From: Hyphomicrobium_A sp963724945
GTDB lineage: Bacteria > Pseudomonadota > Alphaproteobacteria > Rhizobiales > Hyphomicrobiaceae
DNA length: 64,000 nucleotides
Direction: 5' to 3'
NCBI GenBank assembly: GCA_963724945.1
Contig: CAVRWL010000002.1
Location: 124,001-188,000 of the forward strand
Position numbers and translations under genes: made by a program. The notes under the pieces were generated by a model, which made no database searches, was not told the DNA's origin, and saw only the letters and a list, made by a program, of their open reading frames with translations. This document shows positions 1-8,799 of the stretch, one piece after another; the stretch's first letter is position 1, and each line of letters opens with the position of its first letter.

Positions 1-1223
1 AATCGGGGGTGTCGTCAAACAGCCGGCGGTGCTGGAGAAGCGCATAGCGGTCGGTCATGCCAGCGACGAAATCGGCGATGAGGCGGGCGCGGGCCCGCTC
101 GCTGAGGTCGATCGACGCCGCATGCCAGGCCTCCGCCATGGCACCGGGCTCGGCGAGATAGCGCTCGAACAGGTCGCGCACGATTCTCTCGGCGTCGCTC
201 ATGATGCGCATCACGTGCGGGTGCCTGTAGACGCGCTCAAAGAGAAATCCCTTGAGCGCGGCGAGATCCGCGGCCATGCCCGGCTGAGAAGGCGACGGTC
301 GCACGGCCGGCGCGGCGGACGTCGTCGGGCGAGCCCGGCGCCAGCGCCTTCAGCCGAGCGCGCGTCTCTTGCACCAGATCGGCAACCATCGCCGTGATCA
401 TGGCGCGCGTCAGCTCGTAGACGCGGCGTCCCTCCAGATCATTGCGCGCCGGAGGCGCAGCCCGCGCCAGCGCCGGCCCGGCGAGCGGCCGGCCCTCGAG
501 ATCGGCAAGCGTGATGAGGTCGGCGCGCAGGCCGTCGTCGATGTCGTGCGAAACGTAGGCGACGTCGTCGGCAAGCGAAGCCGCCTGCGCCTCCGCGCTC
601 GGCCAGGTGTCGAGCCCGAGGCTTTTCCAATGCTCGAGCCCGCGCGCGACCTTGCCGACTGCGCTCGTGTTGCCCGCCGGCAGCGGGCCGTTGTGCTTGG
701 CCAAGCCTTCCAGCGTCTCCCACGTCAGATTGAGCCCGTCGAAGGCCGCGTACTTGCGCTCGAGCCGCGTTACGACGCGCAAGGACTGCGCGTTGTGATC
801 GAAACCGCCGAAATCGCGCATCGCCGCATCGAGCGCGCGCTCGCCGGCGTGGCCGAACGGCGGGTGGCCGAGGTCGTGAGCGAGCGCGATCGCCTCGGCG
901 AGGTCCTCGTCGAGACGCAACTGCCGCGCGATCGTGCGCGCGATCTGCGCCACCTCGAGCGAGTGGGTAAGCCGCGAGCGGTAGTGGTCGCCCTCGTGGA
1001 AGACGAACACCTGCGTCTTATAGGTGAGGCGGCGGAAGGATGTGGAATGCAGCACCCGGTCGCGGTCGCGCTGGAACGGGCTGCGGGTTGTGCACTCGGG
1101 CTCGGCATGCTCGCGCCCGCGGCTCGCAACGGCGCTCGCCGCATAACGCCCCGGCGCGCGGGCCCCCGCGGCGAGACCCTCACCATAGCCGGTGTCAGCG
1201 GTTGCACTTTTCTCAGTAGCCAT
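1..1223 (-). CDS. dgt: Deoxyguanosinetriphosphate triphosphohydrolase-like protein (partial at left edge, frameshifted)
   Basis: HD-domain dNTP triphosphohydrolase, which hydrolyses dGTP/dNTPs to nucleoside and triphosphate. Visible HD motifs: FRRLTYKTQVF, SRLTHSLEV, the metal-binding LAHDLGHPPFGHAGE and DDVAYVSHDIDDG. The reading frame from the ATG at 1223 is open to about position 282 and then breaks at a CCC run (279-281). Removing one base restores the family C-terminus (GFLFERVYRHPHVM, then GMTDRYALLQHRRLF), which runs off the window edge. A TTG two codons upstream of the ATG is less likely. The gene is divergent from erpA. The frameshift may be a sequencing error, because both halves match the family well. 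Confidence 0.88.
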
Positions 1224-1376
1224 GCTCAATGGGACGAATCAATTTCAGCAGGCCCACGGACGGGCCTTTGACTTCGATCGGCGCGCGCCTATCTTCCTTA
1301 GGGTCAGACGGCGGCGCCCGGCAAGGCCGGCGGGCGCCGAGATTTAGGCATTGGGATACTTAAGAGGCTTTCGAGC

Positions 1377-1706
1377 ATGAGCGAGCCCGTCACCGTCACC
1401 GAGCGCGCAGCCAAGCGCATCGCCGAGATCGTCGCCGGCGAGGCGGCCGCACGCGCATTGCGCGTCAGCGTCGAAGGCGGGGGCTGCTCGGGCTTCCAGT
1501 ACAAGTTCGACCTTGTGCCGGAGGCCGCGCCAGACGACGTGGTTTTGGAGCGCTCGGGCGCCAAGGTCGTCATCGACCAGGTCTCTCTCGGCTACCTCGC
1601 CGGCTCCGAGATCGATTTCGTCGACGACCTGATCGGGGCGTCGTTCCGCATCAAGAACCCGCAAGCGACGCAGTCGTGCGGCTGCGGCACGAGCTTCTCG
1701 CTCTAG
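1377..1706 (+). CDS. erpA: Iron-sulfur cluster insertion protein (HesB/IscA/ErpA family)
   Basis: A 109-residue A-type Fe-S carrier that binds a cluster and passes it to apo-enzymes. The three conserved cysteines are present: one in GGGCSGFQY (near residue 38) and two in the C-terminal SCGCGTSFSL. Length and motif layout fit ErpA/IscA exactly. An AAGAGG ribosome site lies about 8 bases before the ATG. The 153 bp between this gene and dgt should hold divergent promoters. ErpA and IscA are hard to tell apart by sequence alone; ErpA is preferred because the gene stands alone rather than in an isc or suf cluster. Confidence 0.9.
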   Translation: MSEPVTVTERAAKRIAEIVAGEAAARALRVSVEGGGCSGFQYKFDLVPEAAPDDVVLERSGAKVVIDQVSLGYLAGSEIDFVDDLIGASFRIKNPQATQSCGCGTSFSL

Positions 1707-1720
1707 ACATCGGTGATCGC

Positions 1721-2311
1721 ATGCCGCATCGCATTCTTGTCTTCTACGGATCCTATCGCCGCGACCGCATGGGCATCCGCCTGGCGAGCTTCATCGTCGA
1801 AAGGCTGCGTGAGCGCGGCGCGGACGTGGAGCTGATCGACGCCCAGGCCGTCGGCCTGCCGATGCTCGACCGCATGTACAAGGAGCACAAGCCCGGCACC
1901 GCGCCGCCCGCCATGGAGACGCTGGCGACCAAGATCAAAGCGGCCGACGCCTTCGTGTTCGTGACGGGGGAGTACAATTGGGGCGTGCAGCCCGGCCTCA
2001 AGAACCTCACCGATCACTTCCTCGAGGAGTGGTTCTGGCGCCCCGCCGCGGTTGCCAGCTACTCGGCCGGGAGGATAGCGGGGGCGCGGGCGAATATCGC
2101 TTGGCACGGGACCTTGAGCGAGATGGGCATGGTGGTCATCTCCTCGACGCTCGCCGTGGGGCCGATCTCCGATGCGCTCGACGCCGAGGGCGAGCCGATC
2201 GGCCCGCTCGGAGAGGGACTGCAGAAAGTTTTCGTGCGCTTTGCCGACGATCTCGCGTGGTGGACGGAGGCGGCAAAAGCCCAGCACGCCCGCAAGCCGC
2301 CGCCGTATTGA
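1721..2311 (+). CDS. NADPH-dependent FMN reductase family protein
   Basis: Flavodoxin-like flavoprotein of about 196 residues. The FMN phosphate loop (FYGSYRRDRMG) sits at the N-terminus, and VTGEYNWGVQPGLKNLTDH resembles the conserved EYN segment of NAD(P)H:FMN/quinone reductases. Likely role: FMN or quinone reduction in the cytoplasm. The open frame begins at 1676, inside erpA, but the ATG at 1721 places the beta-strand RILVFYGSYR at the usual distance from the start and leaves 14 bp after the erpA stop. The two genes are therefore probably co-transcribed. The physiological substrate is unknown. Confidence 0.8.
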   Translation: MPHRILVFYGSYRRDRMGIRLASFIVERLRERGADVELIDAQAVGLPMLDRMYKEHKPGTAPPAMETLATKIKAADAFVFVTGEYNWGVQPGLKNLTDHFLEEWFWRPAAVASYSAGRIAGARANIAWHGTLSEMGMVVISSTLAVGPISDALDAEGEPIGPLGEGLQKVFVRFADDLAWWTEAAKAQHARKPPPY

Positions 2312-2414
2312 GGGAAGGCGGAAGGCGCCGCCGCCCGCGCTGGCCACGCTCGCAATTCTCGCCTACGTGTGGGCGCCAACGAATTGACGCGAGCACGACC
2401 CCGGGCACGCCCAC

Positions 2415-3197
2415 ATGAAAATCGCGACCTGGAACATCAACGGCGTGAAGGCGCGCATCGAGTCCGCGCTCACCTACCTGCGCCAGGCCGCACCCGATGT
2501 TATCTGCCTGCAGGAGATCAAGAGCGTCGATGAGGGCTTTCCCGCGAGCGCCTTCGAGGAGCTGGGCTACAACGTCGCCGTCCATGGCCAGAAAGGCTTC
2601 AACGGCGTCGCCATCCTTGCGAAGGTCCCTTTCGACGAGGTCACAAAGCGCCTGCCGGGACACTCGGGCGACGACCACGCCCGCTATATCGAGGCGACGC
2701 TGTCCGTGCCTACAGGCGTCTTAAAGGTCGCCTCGCTCTACGCGCCCAACGGCAATCCCACCGGCACCGAGAAGTTTGCCTACAAGCTCGCGTGGCTCAA
2801 GCGCCTCGAGACGCACACGCGCGCGCTGCTCGCCGAGGAGGTGCCGCTCGTGCTGGCCGGCGACTACAACGTCATCCCCGAGCCGGAGGATGCGCGTCGC
2901 CCCGAGGCGTGGACACAGGACGCGCTCTACCAGCCCGAGAGCCGCTCTGCCTTCCGCCGGCTGCTGAATGAGGGGCTCACCGACGCCGTGCGGCTGTGCC
3001 ACCCTGAGCCGGGTATCTATACTTTCTGGGACTACCAGGCCGGCGCCTTCCAGAAGGACGACGGCATCCGCATCGACCATCTGCTGTTGTCGCCGCAGGC
3101 GGCGGACCGGCTCAGCGCCGCCGGCATCGACCGCTTCACGCGCGGCTGGGAGAAGCCGTCGGACCACGTGCCGGTGTGGATCGAGCTCGACGTCTAG
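2415..3197 (+). CDS. xth: Exodeoxyribonuclease III
   Basis: A 260-residue AP endonuclease / 3'-exonuclease of base-excision repair. Exonuclease-endonuclease-phosphatase fold motifs are in order: KIATWNINGVKAR at the start, the metal ligand Glu in CLQEIKS, GDYNVIPEPEDARRP in the middle, GIRIDHLLLS, and the catalytic His in SDHVPVWIEL near the end. Length is normal for XthA. It follows the FMN reductase on the same strand by 103 bp and converges on the patatin-like gene, with only 11 bp between the two stops, so their terminators must overlap the coding ends. Confidence 0.93.
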   Translation: MKIATWNINGVKARIESALTYLRQAAPDVICLQEIKSVDEGFPASAFEELGYNVAVHGQKGFNGVAILAKVPFDEVTKRLPGHSGDDHARYIEATLSVPTGVLKVASLYAPNGNPTGTEKFAYKLAWLKRLETHTRALLAEEVPLVLAGDYNVIPEPEDARRPEAWTQDALYQPESRSAFRRLLNEGLTDAVRLCHPEPGIYTFWDYQAGAFQKDDGIRIDHLLLSPQAADRLSAAGIDRFTRGWEKPSDHVPVWIELDV

Positions 3198-3208
3198 CGT
3201 GGCGTGCA

Positions 3209-4810
3209 TCAGGGGGCACGGCACGACAGGCCCGTAACCGGCGCGGCGCCGCGCTCAACCGCGTTCCATGCGGCGATGTCGCCGGCGAGCTTGCCGTGAA
3301 CGAGGAGGAAGGCCGCGAGGTCGAGCGCGCGGCGATCCTTATCGGTGAGCACGAAATCCGTGGCAATGCCGGCGAGCTGCTTGCGCAAGGTATTGCGCAA
3401 GTCCTGCCAGCTCCCCGTGATCCCGTTCTCGTGCACGAGCTCCTGCAGGCGCGCCTCGCTCCCTGAGAGGTTGGCGCCGTACTGGCCCTCGAAATCGGGG
3501 TTCATGATGTCGCGCAAGCCGAGCCGGATGATGAGCGGGCGCAAGCTGAGCCGCCCGTCCTCGAACATGTTCTCCCAGGAGGCCTTGGAGGCGGGATGGC
3601 AGGCGCCGGTGCGTTTCGTCAGGTCGCTCTCCCAGTTGCCGTTGATCTGGTCGGTCTCAACGCCCGTGCCTTCCAGAAACTTCCAGCCCAAGTCCTGCAT
3701 CAGGGCGACGGCGCTCTCCACCAACTCAACCCCGTGCCCGACGATCGTGCCCTGCCAAGCGTAGGTATCCTCGTCGCCGCGCTGCTGGAAGCGGGTTCCG
3801 TTGGTATCGAGACGATCAAGCGAGGAATCAATGGCGATGGCGAGCACTTTGTGCGGGCCGTCCGTCTTGGCGAGCGCGGCCTTCATCTGCGTCAACAGCG
3901 TGAGCAGGCCCGAGTTGTCCGCGAGCGCGCCGTCCGCGAGGAAGATCTGGCTCCCCTGGAAGAGGATCTTGGAGCCGCAATGGCGTATCGCCACGTTGGG
4001 GTAGGCGAAGGGAAACGCGGAGGACGCGCCGACCGCGTCGGCTATCCTCACCATCTTGGGCGCCACCCTGAGGAAGCTCAAGTCGTTCTCGCTCGTCAGC
4101 TCCTGAGGCGCACCGAGCTTTCCCCAGGCGTCCTTCGGCTGGTAGTACCAGGTGTCGATCGCGTCCTTGGAGAAGATGAAGCGCACGTGATTGGTGACGT
4201 CGAACGCGTTGAGGTAGAGCGCGGGCCGGTCGGGCAGATCCGCGAGCGTCGCGCCATGATAGAGCGTGGCGTCGTAGTCCTCGCGCGCGAGCAGTCCGCG
4301 GTGATAGTTCGAGAACAGATACTTCGCCCAGACGTGCGGATCCATGAGCGCCTGCCCGTACCATTCGCGCAGGCGAAAATTGAGCGCCATCTTGTCGAGG
4401 AACGTCGTCCACGTCGCCGAGCCGGGGTCCGCCGCGCGCAGCTTGGCGTCGTTGGCGACGAAATATGCGGCGGCGAGCGAACCGCCCGACACGGCCGAGA
4501 CCGCGTCGAGCTGATCGAGGAGCGTCCGCGCCGCCGCGGGCGCGCCGCCCTCCACCCGGATGGCGCTGCGGCGGATCTCCGCCAGCACGGCCGCCGTCAG
4601 ATAGGCGGCGCGGCTCCCCCCGCCCGAGGCAGCAAGCCCGACGGCGGTCTCGCTCGGGTTGAACTCCGCAAAAGACTGCGGCTCGGCACCCTTCGCAAGG
4701 CAGCTGCCGATCGGCGCGTAGCGCGGCACGAGTCCCTGGCTGCGCGCGGCGAAAATCGCGCCGGCGATGACGCCGATGGCAGCGAGGCTGACGACCGCGC
4801 CCTTGAGCAT
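3209..4810 (-). CDS. Patatin-like phospholipase family protein, N-terminally anchored
   Basis: A 533-residue predicted lipid acyl hydrolase. An N-terminal hydrophobic segment (AVVSLAAIGVIAGAIFAA) suggests a signal anchor, so it probably acts in the periplasm or at the inner membrane. Patatin features: the glycine-rich oxyanion segment GLAASGGGSRAAYL, the nucleophile-serine region SAVSGGSLAAAYF, and the dyad aspartate in LADGALADNSGL. The ATG at 4810 has an AAGGGGTGG site just upstream, better than the open frame's earlier start at 4852. The TPR gene lies 87 bp upstream on the same strand. Substrate and phenotype are unknown. Confidence 0.8.
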   Translation of the reverse strand: MLKGAVVSLAAIGVIAGAIFAARSQGLVPRYAPIGSCLAKGAEPQSFAEFNPSETAVGLAASGGGSRAAYLTAAVLAEIRRSAIRVEGGAPAAARTLLDQLDAVSAVSGGSLAAAYFVANDAKLRAADPGSATWTTFLDKMALNFRLREWYGQALMDPHVWAKYLFSNYHRGLLAREDYDATLYHGATLADLPDRPALYLNAFDVTNHVRFIFSKDAIDTWYYQPKDAWGKLGAPQELTSENDLSFLRVAPKMVRIADAVGASSAFPFAYPNVAIRHCGSKILFQGSQIFLADGALADNSGLLTLLTQMKAALAKTDGPHKVLAIAIDSSLDRLDTNGTRFQQRGDEDTYAWQGTIVGHGVELVESAVALMQDLGWKFLEGTGVETDQINGNWESDLTKRTGACHPASKASWENMFEDGRLSLRPLIIRLGLRDIMNPDFEGQYGANLSGSEARLQELVHENGITGSWQDLRNTLRKQLAGIATDFVLTDKDRRALDLAAFLLVHGKLAGDIAAWNAVERGAAPVTGLSCRAP

Positions 4811-4897
4811 GTCCACCCCTTGTCCCCGCGGCGAGACTTGCAGGGCGAACACGGCTTGGCAAGGGCGTGAAATGTAGCACCGGCGCGGCGCGAGGAT

Positions 4898-5854
4898 TTA
4901 CTCGTTGCAGTTGGCCGAGATGATCGTGCCCGTGGCCGGCAGAAACCGCTTGCAGCCGACCTCGCGCGCGGGCTGCGCCAGAGCGACGTTCGCGCTCTTG
5001 CCGCTGGCGAGCGCCGAGAGCCGCGCGCGCGCGGTCTTCTTCGCCGAGCGTCCGTCGATCTGATTGGAGGGGGCCGCGAGCGCCAACTCGTAGTGCGTCT
5101 TTGCCGCGGAAGCATCGCCGCGAGCCTCTGCAATGCGACCCATGAGCGTATGCGCAGCGGCAAAGGATTTGCGCTCATCGAGCGCGCGCTCGAGGTCGGC
5201 CTTGGCGTCGTCGAGGCGCTGCTCCCCGAACGCCACCGCCGCGCGTGCATAGTAGGCAGCAGCGCCCTCATGCCCTTGCGCGATGACATCGTTGATCTCG
5301 TCGCGCGCCGCCGCGTTCGCGCCCATGTCGGACAGAATGAGCGCGCGATTGAGGCGCACCCCGTCACGCTTCGGATCGAGAGCGGCCGCCTTGCGCAGGT
5401 CGGCCAAGGCGCCGTTGAAGTCGTCTTTTTCGCGCCGCACCGTGGAGCGGCTCACGTACGCCGACCAATCCTTGGGATCGAGCTCGATCGCGCGGTCGAG
5501 GTCGGCGAGCGCCTTGACGGTCGCGCCGAGGTCGTCCTGCACGAGCCCGCGGGCATGGTAGCCGCGCGCGAAGCTCGGCCTCAGCTTTATGACTTTGTCG
5601 AAGTCGGCCAAGGCCTTCTCGAAGTCGCCGGCGCGCTCGTAGGAGGAGCCCCGGTTGAAGTAGCCGATGTAGTCCTGCGCGTCGGGGAGCCGCCCGCTGT
5701 TCATGACGCGGGTGCACGCGGCAGCCGAGTCTCGGCCTTCGGCGGCCGTGCAGCTCGCGAGGTCTTGGCTCATGCCGGCAAGAGCAGAGACCGGCGCAAA
5801 TCCCAAGAGCAGCGCAGCCGAAATGCAGGCATAAATGCTGGATGAGCGCGGCAT
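4898..5854 (-). CDS. Exported tetratricopeptide-repeat protein
   Basis: A 318-residue protein with a signal peptide (ISAALLLGFAPVSALAG) followed by TPR units: GYFNRGSSYERAGDFEKALADFDKV, then a unit reading ARGLVQDDLGATVKALADLD, then at least two more degenerate units. Such proteins act as periplasmic scaffolds or protein-interaction platforms; no partner can be named. The ATG at 5854 is chosen because it opens directly on the signal peptide (MPRSSSIYAC); the upstream extension to 5920 is arginine-rich and unlike a signal. Probably transcribed with the patatin-like gene downstream. Confidence 0.75.
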   Translation of the reverse strand: MPRSSSIYACISAALLLGFAPVSALAGMSQDLASCTAAEGRDSAAACTRVMNSGRLPDAQDYIGYFNRGSSYERAGDFEKALADFDKVIKLRPSFARGYHARGLVQDDLGATVKALADLDRAIELDPKDWSAYVSRSTVRREKDDFNGALADLRKAAALDPKRDGVRLNRALILSDMGANAAARDEINDVIAQGHEGAAAYYARAAVAFGEQRLDDAKADLERALDERKSFAAAHTLMGRIAEARGDASAAKTHYELALAAPSNQIDGRSAKKTARARLSALASGKSANVALAQPAREVGCKRFLPATGTIISANCNE

Positions 5855-6257
5855 CCTGTTCTCCTGTGTTGCCTGTCTGCTGTGGTGGCGCCGCCGTCGA
5901 TACTTACAAATCTGCGGCAAATTCCATGCGTTACTTTTACTCGCAGCGCACCATCGCCGCTGTTCCGTGGGGAACAGCGCGCTGCAACAGGCTCCGCCAG
6001 CATGTGCAGCTCCGCCTTGCGCAATTGCCCGCCAATCGTGGCTTGGACGAAGGATCGCGAGCGCGCCGAATGCATGCGTTACGTATTCGAGTTGCAGGCC
6101 CGCCCCGCGTTGCCATTCAGCCTCTTGTTACGATTATCGGCCATTGTGCGCGCCTGGAGCGCACCCCACGTGTTCTCCCCCAGTGCTCACAAAAACTGTC
6201 TCGTGTAGTCTACCGGGGTGCTTTGGCTGATTTGCTTTTCTCAATGAAGGCTCAGTT
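5855..6257. other. 403-bp divergent intergenic region with a 9-bp hairpin
   Basis: No convincing gene lies between the TPR gene (minus) and the small secreted-protein gene (plus), so promoters for both should be here. The visible structure is a perfect inverted repeat, CGCTGTTCC at 5958-5966 and GGAACAGCG at 5971-5979, with a 4-base loop. It could be an operator or an RNA hairpin. It has no T-run on either side, so an intrinsic terminator is unlikely. Confidence 0.4.
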
Positions 6258-6728
6258 ATGAACACACCGATCCAGCAAGATAGTTCGCGCGCGCGTGCAG
6301 ACGTCTCGGCGCGGGGGCGCAAGTGGGTGCAGGCGGTCGCGCTTCTTCCCGTGATGGGCGCGCTCGTGATAAGCACGGCCGCTGTCGGCAAGGGCCGAGG
6401 CGAGTCGGGAAACCTCGCCGGCTCGTGGAGCGGCGGCGGTTGGGTTTCCTTCTCGTCCGGCAACAAGGAGAAGGCGCGCTGCCGCGCCAGCTACAGACAC
6501 AACGGAGGCGACAGCTACACGCTGCAGGCGACCTGCGCGACGAGCTCGGGCAAGGCCTCGCAAACGGCGACGCTCTACAAGGTTTCCGACAGCCGCTACC
6601 GCGGCAGCTTCTACAATACCGACTACAACGTCAGGGGCACGATCCGCGTCGTTGTGACCGGGCGCAGCCAGAGCGTCAGCCTGGCGGGCGATGGCGCCTC
6701 GGCGTCGCTGAGCCTGCACAAGCGCTGA
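6258..6728 (+). CDS. Small secreted protein of unknown function
   Basis: A 156-residue protein not recognised as a named family. It has an arginine-containing N-terminus, one hydrophobic segment (VQAVALLPVMGALVISTAAV, about residues 24-43) acting as signal or anchor, then a Gly/Ser/Thr-rich beta-type domain (GSWSGGGWVSFSSG, YTLQATCATSSGKASQTATL, SRYRGSFYN). Two cysteines in the mature part could form a disulfide. Coding character is good and the frame is open from ATG to stop. It stands alone between a long upstream region and a stem-loop downstream. Confidence 0.6.
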   Translation: MNTPIQQDSSRARADVSARGRKWVQAVALLPVMGALVISTAAVGKGRGESGNLAGSWSGGGWVSFSSGNKEKARCRASYRHNGGDSYTLQATCATSSGKASQTATLYKVSDSRYRGSFYNTDYNVRGTIRVVVTGRSQSVSLAGDGASASLSLHKR

Positions 6729-6753
6729 CTTGCGCCAAAGAGCGGCGTAAGCT

Positions 6754-6785
6754 CGCGATCGTGAGCAGTGCCGCTCACGATCGTG
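6754..6785 (+). terminator. Strong stem-loop after the secreted-protein gene
   Basis: An 11-bp perfect stem (CGATCGTGAGC at 6756-6766 with GCTCACGATCG at 6773-6783) around a 6-base loop lies 27 bp after the stop of the secreted-protein gene and 18 bp before the macro-domain gene. There is no T-tract, so it may act as a processing or stability element rather than a Rho-independent terminator. Confidence 0.45.
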
Positions 6786-6801
6786 CGTTACATGGGCGAG
6801 C

Positions 6802-7326
6802 ATGCCCGCATCCTGCAAGGTCGACGTCCTAGAAGGCGACATCACCAAAGTCGCCTGCGACGCCATCGTCAACGCCGCCAACGCCGAGCTGCGCGCCGGT
6901 GGAGGTGTATGCGGAGCGATCTTCCGTGCCGCCGGGCCTGAGAAGCTGGCCGCCGCCTGCCGAGCGATCGGCGGCTGCCCCACCGGCTCCGCCGTCATCA
7001 CGCCGGCCTTCGGCATCAGAACCGCAAAGTACATCATCCACGCCGTCGGCCCCGTCTATGCCCGCTACGCTCCCGAGGAGGCCCGGCGCCTGTTGCGCTC
7101 CGCCTACACCTCAGCGATCCGGCTCGCCCGCCAGAACGACTGCGCGTCGATCGCGTTCCCGGCGATCAGCACTGGGATCTACGGATATCCGTTGCAGGAG
7201 GCCTGCCGCGAGGCGGTGGATGTGTGCAGCGCGGAGGGGCGCGTAGCGGGCATCGACGTCCTGCTCGTCGCCTTCGACGCAACGACCGCCGTCATTCTCA
7301 GGAATCTCATTGGGGACCACGCGTGA
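6802..7326 (+). CDS. Macro-domain O-acetyl-ADP-ribose deacetylase-like protein
   Basis: A 174-residue stand-alone macro domain (YmdB/MacroD type). Family motifs are clear: GDITKVACDAIVNAANAEL (ADP-ribose contacts, residues 13-31), GGGVCGAIFRAAG, and the phosphate loop ISTGIYGYP near residue 125. These enzymes remove ADP-ribose or O-acetyl groups from ADP-ribosyl compounds, using the Asn and Gly-rich loop seen here. Its stop codon overlaps the start of the MFS gene as TGATG, which points to translational coupling. YmdB is also known to modulate RNase III in E. coli; whether that holds here is unknown. Confidence 0.88.
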   Translation: MPASCKVDVLEGDITKVACDAIVNAANAELRAGGGVCGAIFRAAGPEKLAAACRAIGGCPTGSAVITPAFGIRTAKYIIHAVGPVYARYAPEEARRLLRSAYTSAIRLARQNDCASIAFPAISTGIYGYPLQEACREAVDVCSAEGRVAGIDVLLVAFDATTAVILRNLIGDHA

Positions 7327-8777
7327 TGGGCGCGCGGCGTCCCGACCCGGCGGGAACCGTCGTCGAGACGGACCTTCCGGCCCGACTTGATCGTCTTCCC
7401 TGGGGACGCTTTCACACGCTCGTCGTCGCGGCACTTGGTATCACCTGGATCCTCGACGGACTGGAGGTGACGCTGGCCGGCTCGGTCGCCGGCGCGCTGC
7501 GACAAAGTCCGGTCATGCACCTCACCAGCACCGACATCGGCTTCGCCTCCAGCGCCTATCTCACAGGCGCCGTGCTGGGCGCGCTGCTCTTTGGCTGGCT
7601 GACGGACCGCCTAGGCCGCAAGAAGCTGTTCTTCATAACGCTCGCGATCTACATGTGCGCCACCGCCGCCACCGCCTTCTCCTGGAACTTGGCAAGCTTC
7701 ACGCTCTTCCGCTTCCTGACGGGCGCCGGCATCGGCGGCGAGTACACCGCCATCAACTCCACCATCCAAGAGCTGGTACCCGCGCGCGTGCGCGGTTGGA
7801 CCGATCTCGTGATCAACGGCAGCTTCTGGGTTGGCGCCGCGCTCGGCGCAGCAGCGACGATCGTGCTCCTCGACCCCAACGTGCTGGGCGACGAGCTGGG
7901 CTGGCGGGCGGCGTTCCTGATCGGCGCCACTTTGAGTCTCGTCATCTTCTTCATGCGGCTGTGGATCCCGGAAAGCCCGCGCTGGCTCGTCATTCACGGA
8001 CGTGCGCGCCAGGCCGACGCGATCGTCGCCGGCATCGAGGCATCTTTCCGCGAGCGCGGGGCTAGGCTCGGGACTGGGCCTTTTCCCAAGATCCGCCTCA
8101 TCACGCGCTCGCACACGCCGCTGCGGGAGGTTGGCGCCGCGCTCTTTGGATCGCAGCGCCGGCGCACCTTCGTCGGCTTGAGCCTGATGGCGGCGCAGGC
8201 CTTTTTCTACAACGCGATCTTCTTCACTTATGCGCTGGTGCTGACCGAGTTCTACGCCGTGCCCGCGGCCAGCGTCGGCTGGTACATCCTGCCCTTCGCC
8301 GCCGGCAATTTTCTTGGGCCAGTGCTGCTTGGTCGTCTCTTCGACACGCTCGGTCGCCGCCCGATGCTCGCCCTCACGTATGCGACGTCCGGCCTGCTGC
8401 TCGCCGCGACCGGATATCTGTTCGCACGCGATCTTCTCTCGGCAAACGGACTCACGGCTGCGTGGATGCTCGTTTTCTTTTTCGCTTCCGCCGCTGCGAG
8501 CGCCGCCTACCTGACCGTCAGCGAGACGTTCCCGTTGGAGATTCGCGCGCTCGCCATCGCCTTCTTCTATGCGCTCGGAACCGGCGTCGGCGGCATTGCC
8601 GGGCCATGGCTCTTGGGCGCGCTCATCCAGTCGGGATCGCGCCTGCGCGTCTTCGCAGGCTATCTCATCGGCGCGGTGCTGATGCTGATCGCGGCGGCGA
8701 TCGCGGCGCGGTGGAGTGTGGCGGCAGAGCGCAAGCCGCTGGAGCACGTGGCCAAGCCACTCGCCTCCGCCGACTGA
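7326..8777 (+). CDS. MFS transporter, sugar/metabolite:H+ symporter type
   Basis: A 483-residue, 12-helix major facilitator. The loop 2-3 signature GWLTDRLGRKK, the segment FLTGAGIGGEYTAINSTIQE in helix 4-5, the helix-6 exit motif RLWIPESPRWLV and the loop 8-9 motif GRLFDTLGRRP mark the sugar-porter/metabolite-symporter branch. The open frame extends upstream into the macro gene, but the ATG at 7326 overlaps that gene's stop codon and gives a normal cytoplasmic N-terminus. Substrate cannot be predicted. The coupling to a macro-domain enzyme suggests an ADP-ribose, nucleoside or acetate link, but that is inference. Confidence 0.85.
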   Translation: MGARRPDPAGTVVETDLPARLDRLPWGRFHTLVVAALGITWILDGLEVTLAGSVAGALRQSPVMHLTSTDIGFASSAYLTGAVLGALLFGWLTDRLGRKKLFFITLAIYMCATAATAFSWNLASFTLFRFLTGAGIGGEYTAINSTIQELVPARVRGWTDLVINGSFWVGAALGAAATIVLLDPNVLGDELGWRAAFLIGATLSLVIFFMRLWIPESPRWLVIHGRARQADAIVAGIEASFRERGARLGTGPFPKIRLITRSHTPLREVGAALFGSQRRRTFVGLSLMAAQAFFYNAIFFTYALVLTEFYAVPAASVGWYILPFAAGNFLGPVLLGRLFDTLGRRPMLALTYATSGLLLAATGYLFARDLLSANGLTAAWMLVFFFASAAASAAYLTVSETFPLEIRALAIAFFYALGTGVGGIAGPWLLGALIQSGSRLRVFAGYLIGAVLMLIAAAIAARWSVAAERKPLEHVAKPLASAD

Positions 8778-8799
8778 TGTCGGAAAGTCCTCGGCGGCG

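Noticed and set aside
3596..4870. 424-residue plus-strand frame
   Set aside because: Antisense shadow of the patatin-like gene.
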